From an uncultured Eggerthellaceae bacterium (lineage in GTDB: Bacteria; Actinomycetota; Coriobacteriia; Coriobacteriales; Eggerthellaceae), in the NCBI GenBank assembly GCA_934630905.1, contig CAKTXN010000032.1, positions 1 to 18,598 on the forward strand: 18,598 bases of DNA, read 5' to 3'. Shown here piece by piece: positions 14,973 through 18,598 of this stretch (positions are counted from its first letter, which is position 1; the number at the start of each line of letters is the position of its first letter). The notes beneath the pieces were generated by a model. It saw nothing but the letters and a program-made list of their open reading frames with translations, ran no database searches and was not told the DNA's origin. The translations under genes and the position numbers were made by a program.

Positions 14973-15539
14973 TTAATTAAACTTCTGCTGCGTTTTTTCT
15001 AAGCCGTTTTCCAAAAGGAACAGCGTTGCCTGGGTCGCAAGCTGCACCGCCTGGGTGAAATCCTGTTCTGCTTCCTTCTTCGGACGAGACAAAACCCAGT
15101 CTGCAACCGGCATTCTTCCCGGAGGACGCCCGATGCCGCAACGCACGCGGAACCAATCGCGCGTTCCCAACTTGTCGCAAATCGAACGCAAGCCATTGTG
15201 GCCCGCGTGGCCGCCACCGAACTTTACGCGAATCGTGCCCGGGTCGATATCCAGCTCATCGTGGATAACAACCAGATGATCAGGCGAAACCTTATACGTG
15301 GAGCACAGCGTTTTCACGGGGCCGCCGCTTGTGTTCATGTAGCTTTGCGGCTTGGCCATAATCAAATCGAAATCATGCCACGAAACTTTGCCCACCAATG
15401 CGCCGCCTTCGGTCTTCCAATAGCGAACGCCCAACTCATTTGCAAGGGAGTCCACCGTATCGAAACCGGCATTATGGCGCGTGTGGGCATATTCATCGCC
15501 AGGATTTCCCAGTCCCACAATGAGAAATGTATCTGCCAT
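14973..15539 (-). CDS. pth: Peptidyl-tRNA hydrolase
   Basis: This cytosolic enzyme frees tRNA from peptidyl-tRNAs that fall off ribosomes. The start is ATG (15537-15539), preceded by GAAGG; the 17-codon longer frame would begin inside the upstream terminator hairpin. At 188 residues it has normal length. Catalytic and binding residues are present: N12 in GLGNPG, H22 in TRHNAGF, KPQSYMN (63-69), D94 in VVIHDELD, and GGGHAGHNGLRS further on. The glmU-prs-pth order is common in Gram-positive bacteria. Unusually, an apparently strong intrinsic terminator ends only about 22 bases before its start codon, so expression must come by read-through or antitermination unless a promoter is hidden. Confidence 0.96.
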   Translation of the reverse strand: MADTFLIVGLGNPGDEYAHTRHNAGFDTVDSLANELGVRYWKTEGGALVGKVSWHDFDLIMAKPQSYMNTSGGPVKTLCSTYKVSPDHLVVIHDELDIDPGTIRVKFGGGHAGHNGLRSICDKLGTRDWFRVRCGIGRPPGRMPVADWVLSRPKKEAEQDFTQAVQLATQATLFLLENGLEKTQQKFN

Positions 15540-15561
15540 GCCTGCCTTCTCACAACCTTTC

Positions 15562-15592
15562 AAAAAAACGGGCGCGCCCCAAGGACGCACCC
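15562..15592 (-). terminator. Rho-independent terminator (or attenuator) between prs and pth
   Basis: On minus, GGGTGCGTC (15584-15592) pairs with GGCGCGCCC (15570-15578), 9 bp including two G-U pairs, around a 5-base loop. A 7-T run (15562-15568) follows. This is the clearest intrinsic terminator in the window. It lies 37 bases past the prs stop and directly ahead of the pth ribosome-binding site. Confidence 0.8.
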
Positions 15593-15629
15593 CTTCAAAA
15601 CACTACACAAACGCGCAGTTCGAACGCTC

Positions 15630-16607
15630 TTAGAAAATGGAAGCGACCGATCCGCAGTGGTACACCTCGTTGATGGCGCGCGCCAAAAGCGGAGCCACGG
15701 AAACCACCTTGATGCGCGAAGCGGCAGCTTTTTCCGGATCAATCGGAATTGTGTCGCACACAATAAGCTGCTCAATGGAAGAATCGCGAATGCGGTCGAA
15801 CGCCGGGCCGGACAAAACCGGATGCGTGCTGGTCATAAACACGCGCTTCGCGCCCTTCTCCAAAAGCGTCTTTGCGGCAGCGCAAGCAGATCCCGCCGTG
15901 TCAACCATATCGTCGTTCAGAATGCAGATCTTGCCGGTAACATCGCCGATCAGAGCGGTGATTTCTGCCTTATTATGACCCGGGCGATCCTTATGCATAA
16001 TGGCAAGGTCGGCTCCCATCAGGGTGGACATCTTCTTTGCTTCCTTCGCGCGACCCACATCGGGGCTTACAATGCAAAGCTCGGAAGCGTCAAAGCCCTT
16101 CTTGTTGATGGCGTCGATAAGAACAGGCATTGCGGTCAGGTGGTTCACCGGAATATCAAAGTAGCCTTCAATTTGGCTTGCGTGCAGATCAAGCGTGATC
16201 ACGCGGTCAACACCGGCAACCTGCAGCAAATCGGCAACCAACTTTGCGGTAATCGGCTCGCGCGGCGCAGCCTTGCGGTCCTGACGAGCGTAACCGTAAT
16301 GGGCAAGAACAGCGGTGATGGTGCGGGCGGATGCTCGCTTTGCCGCATCTGCCATGATCAGCATTTCCATCAATGCATCGTTGACGTCCATGCCCGAACC
16401 CACGCTTGTGCCGGCAACGGACTGAATCAGAAAAACGTCGGCACCACGAACGCTCTGCTCATAGCGCGCATAGATTTCGCCATTCGCGAACTTCTCCAGC
16501 TTCACCGCCCCTAATTCTGTCCCCAGTTCACGGGCGATTCCCTCGGCCAGTGCAGGGTTGACCGAGCCGGAAAAAAGCGCCATGCTCTTCTTCATTTCCG
16601 TCTTCAT
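15630..16607 (-). CDS. prs: Ribose-phosphate pyrophosphokinase (PRPP synthetase)
   Basis: This cytosolic enzyme makes PRPP from ribose 5-phosphate and ATP, feeding purine, pyrimidine, NAD, His and Trp synthesis. I chose the ATG at 16605-16607 (325 residues), with AAGGAG about 8 bases upstream. The next ATG, four codons on, is less well placed. Motifs: LFSGSVNP (11-18), FANGEIY (40-46), HYGYARQDRK (103-112, the ATP-site loop), DLHASQIEGYF (140-150), SPDVGRAKEAKK (181-192) and NDDMVDTAGS (231-240, the ribose-phosphate loop). It lies 167 bases downstream of glmU. That gap is AT-rich with short inverted repeats and a TACAAT -10-like box (16680-16685), so prs may also have its own promoter. All key residues are intact. 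Confidence 0.96.
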   Translation of the reverse strand: MKTEMKKSMALFSGSVNPALAEGIARELGTELGAVKLEKFANGEIYARYEQSVRGADVFLIQSVAGTSVGSGMDVNDALMEMLIMADAAKRASARTITAVLAHYGYARQDRKAAPREPITAKLVADLLQVAGVDRVITLDLHASQIEGYFDIPVNHLTAMPVLIDAINKKGFDASELCIVSPDVGRAKEAKKMSTLMGADLAIMHKDRPGHNKAEITALIGDVTGKICILNDDMVDTAGSACAAAKTLLEKGAKRVFMTSTHPVLSGPAFDRIRDSSIEQLIVCDTIPIDPEKAAASRIKVVSVAPLLARAINEVYHCGSVASIF

Positions 16608-16774
16608 GAATGTGCTCCTTGATTTTGCGCATACCAATAACTGCTGCCGCGCAAAAGCGCAGCTGTCTCATAATCTCATATTGTACTCAACAGGTCATTT
16701 TCAGGGGAGATGCTATTAGGCGAAAACCGCTGTTTTTACCTGAAAAAGTGACATTTTTCTGATTAAAGTCCCTT

Positions 16775-17710
16775 TTAGGAAGCAAAACGCTCCGTGCCGT
16801 CTTCCAGCTGCGCATCACGCAAGTGGCAATTCGGTCCCAAAACACAATCTTGCCCAATGGCGCACTTGCCCAAAAGCGAGACACCTGGGTAAATAACGGT
16901 ATCCATGCCGATGGTCGTTTCCGGAGAAACCCACACCTGATCGGGGTCGACCATGGTCACGCCCGTCAGCATATGCGCTGTGTTAATGCGCTGCTGCATT
17001 TTCTTTGCCGCCTGCGCCAGCTGAACGCGCGTGTTCACGCCCAAGCACTCGGTGGGGTCTTCCACCACTTGCGCCAGCACGGCACGACCCGCTTCGCGTG
17101 CGATTTCCAAAACATCGGTCAAGTAGTACTCGCCCTGGGAGTTGTTTGATTTCACCTGTTCAAGAGCAGAAAACAGAGCTTTTGCATCGAAGCAGTAGAA
17201 GCCGGAATTGCATTCGGTGATAGCCTGCTGCTCGGGCGTGGCGTCTTTTTGCTCCACAATGCGTTCCACGTTTCCTTGCGCATCGCGCACAATGCGGCCA
17301 TAACCGAAGGGATCGTCCACAACCATGGTAAGAACCACTACAGCAGCCTGGCTTTCTTCGCGCTTTTGCACCAGGGCGCGCAGCGTGTCGGCGGTAACCA
17401 GGGGGCTATCGCCCGTAAGAACCAGAAGCGAGCCATCGAAATCCGCAAGGGCTTCTTTGCACACGGAAACCGCGTTTGCCGTGCCCAGCTGCTGTTCTTG
17501 CACCACCGTTACGGTATCGCTCACCAGCGGCTCAACCTCTGCGCGGCCATGACCCACTACGGTGATCACTTTTTCCACACCCGCTTGCTTTGCGGCATCA
17601 ACAACCCATCTGACCAGGGGTTTTTCAAGAATGCAATGCGTTACCTTGGAATGCTTCGACTTCATGCGCGAACCTTCGCCCGCGGCAAGCACAATAGCGG
17701 CTGTGTTCAT
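16775..17710 (-). CDS. glmU: Short GlmU: GlcNAc-1-phosphate uridylyltransferase domain, acetyltransferase domain missing
   Basis: GlmU normally has about 450 residues. Its N-terminal domain makes UDP-GlcNAc from GlcNAc-1-P and UTP, and its C-terminal left-handed beta-helix acetylates glucosamine-1-P. Here the frame has 311 residues from the ATG at 17708-17710 (AAAGG upstream). The uridylyltransferase domain is complete: LAAGEGSRMKS (8-18), QLGTANA (74-80), LTGDSPL with D101, NSGFYCFD, QGEYYLTDV and VNTR with N226. Only the first few hexapeptide turns follow (about 258-305). The stop TAA comes before the region holding the acetyltransferase catalytic and acetyl-CoA residues. No downstream frame continues the helix. 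The lost activity would have to come from another protein, unless this gene was cut by deletion or error. It has a clear promoter. Confidence 0.9.
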   Translation of the reverse strand: MNTAAIVLAAGEGSRMKSKHSKVTHCILEKPLVRWVVDAAKQAGVEKVITVVGHGRAEVEPLVSDTVTVVQEQQLGTANAVSVCKEALADFDGSLLVLTGDSPLVTADTLRALVQKREESQAAVVVLTMVVDDPFGYGRIVRDAQGNVERIVEQKDATPEQQAITECNSGFYCFDAKALFSALEQVKSNNSQGEYYLTDVLEIAREAGRAVLAQVVEDPTECLGVNTRVQLAQAAKKMQQRINTAHMLTGVTMVDPDQVWVSPETTIGMDTVIYPGVSLLGKCAIGQDCVLGPNCHLRDAQLEDGTERFAS

Positions 17711-17729
17711 AAAGCGCCTTTCTCGTTTC

Positions 17730-17750
17730 GTTTTGTTGCGTTTTGTTGCG
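17730..17750. repeat. Tandem decamer in the glmU leader
   Basis: GTTTTGTTGC is repeated twice in tandem, about 20 bases upstream of the glmU start. On minus it reads GCAACAAAAC, an A-rich tract ahead of the ribosome-binding site that may keep the leader unstructured. It could equally be replication slippage. Confidence 0.6.
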
Positions 17751-17829
17751 ATTCGCTGGAGGATTTTGCGCCCGCGTCTTACGCCAACAAAGCCCGCCAA
17801 CCATCAAATATGCGTTTTCGCTCTTCGCA

Positions 17830-17858
17830 AATATAACGTTTCGCGTGCGCCGCGGCAA
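17830..17858 (-). promoter_or_regulatory. glmU promoter
   Basis: On minus, TTGCCG (-35, 17853-17858) and TATATT (-10, 17830-17835) are separated by exactly 17 bases. The leader would be about 110 bases. It likely drives glmU and prs up to the prs-pth terminator. I looked for a glmS-type ribozyme or other known riboswitch in the leader and recognised none. Confidence 0.55.
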
Positions 17859-17924
17859 TAAAAGCAGCAAAAGCGCACGAACGAGCGGCCGACAAGCAAG
17901 CAAATGAAGGCACGCACCCTGTCC

Positions 17925-18023
17925 TTACTCTTACCTACCCTTGCCCGAAGGTCAGACCTCGAACCCCAGATAAAGCGAGAGGCAGAGCTTCAAACCCCCT
18001 ATTTACTCTTCCCTACTCTTACC
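17925..18023. repeat. Pyrimidine-rich stretch with a repeated 11-mer
   Basis: TTACTCTTACC (17925-17935), TTACTCTTCCC (18003-18013) and CTACTCTTACC (18013-18023) are near-copies. The minus strand from 18038 to 17995 carries several G-runs of three to five. It lies in the 436-base divergent gap between glmU and the plus-strand DUF2229 gene. Besides this, that gap holds the two promoters and the glmU leader; I see no gene in it. Confidence 0.5.
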
Positions 18024-18075
18024 CAACCCCCAAATCCCTAGGAAAACAGCATGTATTTCACTCTTTGTTGACAAT

Positions 18076-18106
18076 TTGGAAGTCATTGAGGCGTACCTTC
18101 TATAAT
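18076..18106 (+). promoter_or_regulatory. Promoter of the DUF2229 gene
   Basis: A perfect TATAAT -10 (18101-18106) has TTGGAA (18076-18081) 19 bases upstream as a 4/6 -35. A consensus TTGACA at 18068-18073 is 27 bases away, too far to pair with it. The start codon lies about 40 bases downstream of the -10. Confidence 0.55.
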
Positions 18107-18146
18107 AAACGACTTGCAAAGAGGCAATTCTTGACGGGAGATCCTT

Positions 18147-18536
18147 TTGAAAAGCTTTGACCTGCTGCTTTCGGCGCCGTATTGCGACGTGAAGACCGTC
18201 GGCATTCCACGCGGCTTTCTGTACTATCGCTTTGGCGTGCTTTGGAAGACGTTCTTCGAAGAACTGGGTTGCCAAGTGGTGCTCAGCGGCGAAACCGACC
18301 GACTCACGCTTAAGCACGGCGACGCTCTTTCGGTTGACGAGTGCTGTCTTGCCTCGAAGATTTTCATGGGCCACGTGGCCAGCCTCAAAGGCCGCTGCGA
18401 TGCCATATTCGTGCCACGTTACAACCGCTTTGGCCTGTGCAAAAGTTTCTGCACAAAATTCCAAGCCCTTCCCGACCTGGTAGAAAGCGCGTTTAAGAAC
18501 GCAGAGAACAACGCCGTTCTTCTAGGGAAACGCTGA
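18147..18536 (+). CDS. Truncated acyl-CoA dehydratase activase-related protein (DUF2229)
   Basis: This is the only plus-strand gene. The start is TTG (18147-18149), with GGGAG 7 bases upstream. The 129-residue product begins like a DUF2229 protein. It has VGIPRGFLYYRFGVLWKTFF (18-37), ELGCQVVLSG (39-48), SVDECCLASKIFMGHVASLK (62-81) and FVPRYNRFG (88-96), and the Cys residues typical of the family (C66, C67, C98, C102). DUF2229 occurs alone or fused to BadF/HgdC-type activases, in anaerobes, and family members are usually some 300 residues or longer. Here TGA follows FKNAENNAVLLGKR. The +1 frame from 18541 reads AADDAPHAAQSAIRPAE, faintly like the Ala/Asp/Gln-rich C-terminal part of the family, so this may be a gene with an internal deletion. 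The window ends before that can be tested. Confidence 0.75.
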   Translation: MKSFDLLLSAPYCDVKTVGIPRGFLYYRFGVLWKTFFEELGCQVVLSGETDRLTLKHGDALSVDECCLASKIFMGHVASLKGRCDAIFVPRYNRFGLCKSFCTKFQALPDLVESAFKNAENNAVLLGKR

Positions 18537-18598
18537 TTAATTCGCGGCCGACGACGCGCCGCATGCCGCCCAATCTGCCATCCGGCCTGCGGAAATAT

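Noticed and set aside
15198..16514. 438-residue plus-strand frame
   Set aside because: It is antisense to pth and prs, rich in Arg, His, Asn and Gln as expected for a shadow of a biased coding strand.
17941..17975. GGTTCGAGG on the minus strand, resembling a tRNA T-arm
   Set aside because: The flanking bases do not pair as a 5-bp arm and no acceptor or anticodon arm can be drawn.
18003..18464. 153-residue minus-strand frame
   Set aside because: It is opposite the DUF2229 N-terminal region, whose motifs, promoter and ribosome-binding site support the plus strand.

Overview
The window looks like chromosomal DNA of a moderately GC-rich anaerobic actinobacterium. The class Coriobacteriia (Eggerthellaceae-like) is my best guess. 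This rests on protein flavour, the pyrH-frr-uppS-cdsA-dxr-rseP order, an unusual S2P protease, and a DUF2229 acyl-CoA dehydratase activase-related gene at the right edge. It is an inference, not an identification. Nearly all genes are on the minus strand; only the last one reads on plus. I see no rRNA, tRNA, CRISPR array, insertion sequence or phage gene.

Right to left along the minus strand: a short glmU with its own promoter (17.7-16.8 kb), prs, a strong intrinsic terminator, pth, a DHA2-type MFS exporter, then uraA (uracil permease) with its own promoter. Next come an ABC-F ATPase of the Uup type with a perfect -10 box and a long leader, a zinc-ribbon membrane protein, and a membrane-anchored HtrA protease ending in a terminator. 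The conserved block pyrH-frr-uppS-cdsA-dxr-rseP follows, covering UMP kinase, ribosome recycling, undecaprenyl-PP synthesis, CDP-diacylglycerol synthesis, the first committed MEP-pathway step and the site-2 protease. At the left edge is an amino-acid:cation symporter cut by the window end. On the plus strand at the right edge is a shortened DUF2229 gene.

The housekeeping genes link nucleotide supply (prs, pyrH, uraA) to envelope precursor synthesis (glmU, dxr, uppS, cdsA) and translation (frr, pth).

Three genes appear broken or shortened. rseP carries an in-frame TAG between its two active-site motifs. glmU lacks nearly all of its acetyltransferase domain. The DUF2229 gene stops after about 129 codons. 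TAG is the ordinary stop of at least five neighbouring genes, so recoding is unlikely.

The most unusual design is the rseP product itself. It has a winged-helix-like insert in the predicted cytosolic loop between the HExxH helix and the next membrane segment, and the usual PDZ region is missing. Also notable are an 86-bp direct repeat with UUCG hairpins between frr and uppS, a candidate leader peptide ahead of the ABC-F gene, and a T-run/hairpin start region ahead of uraA.
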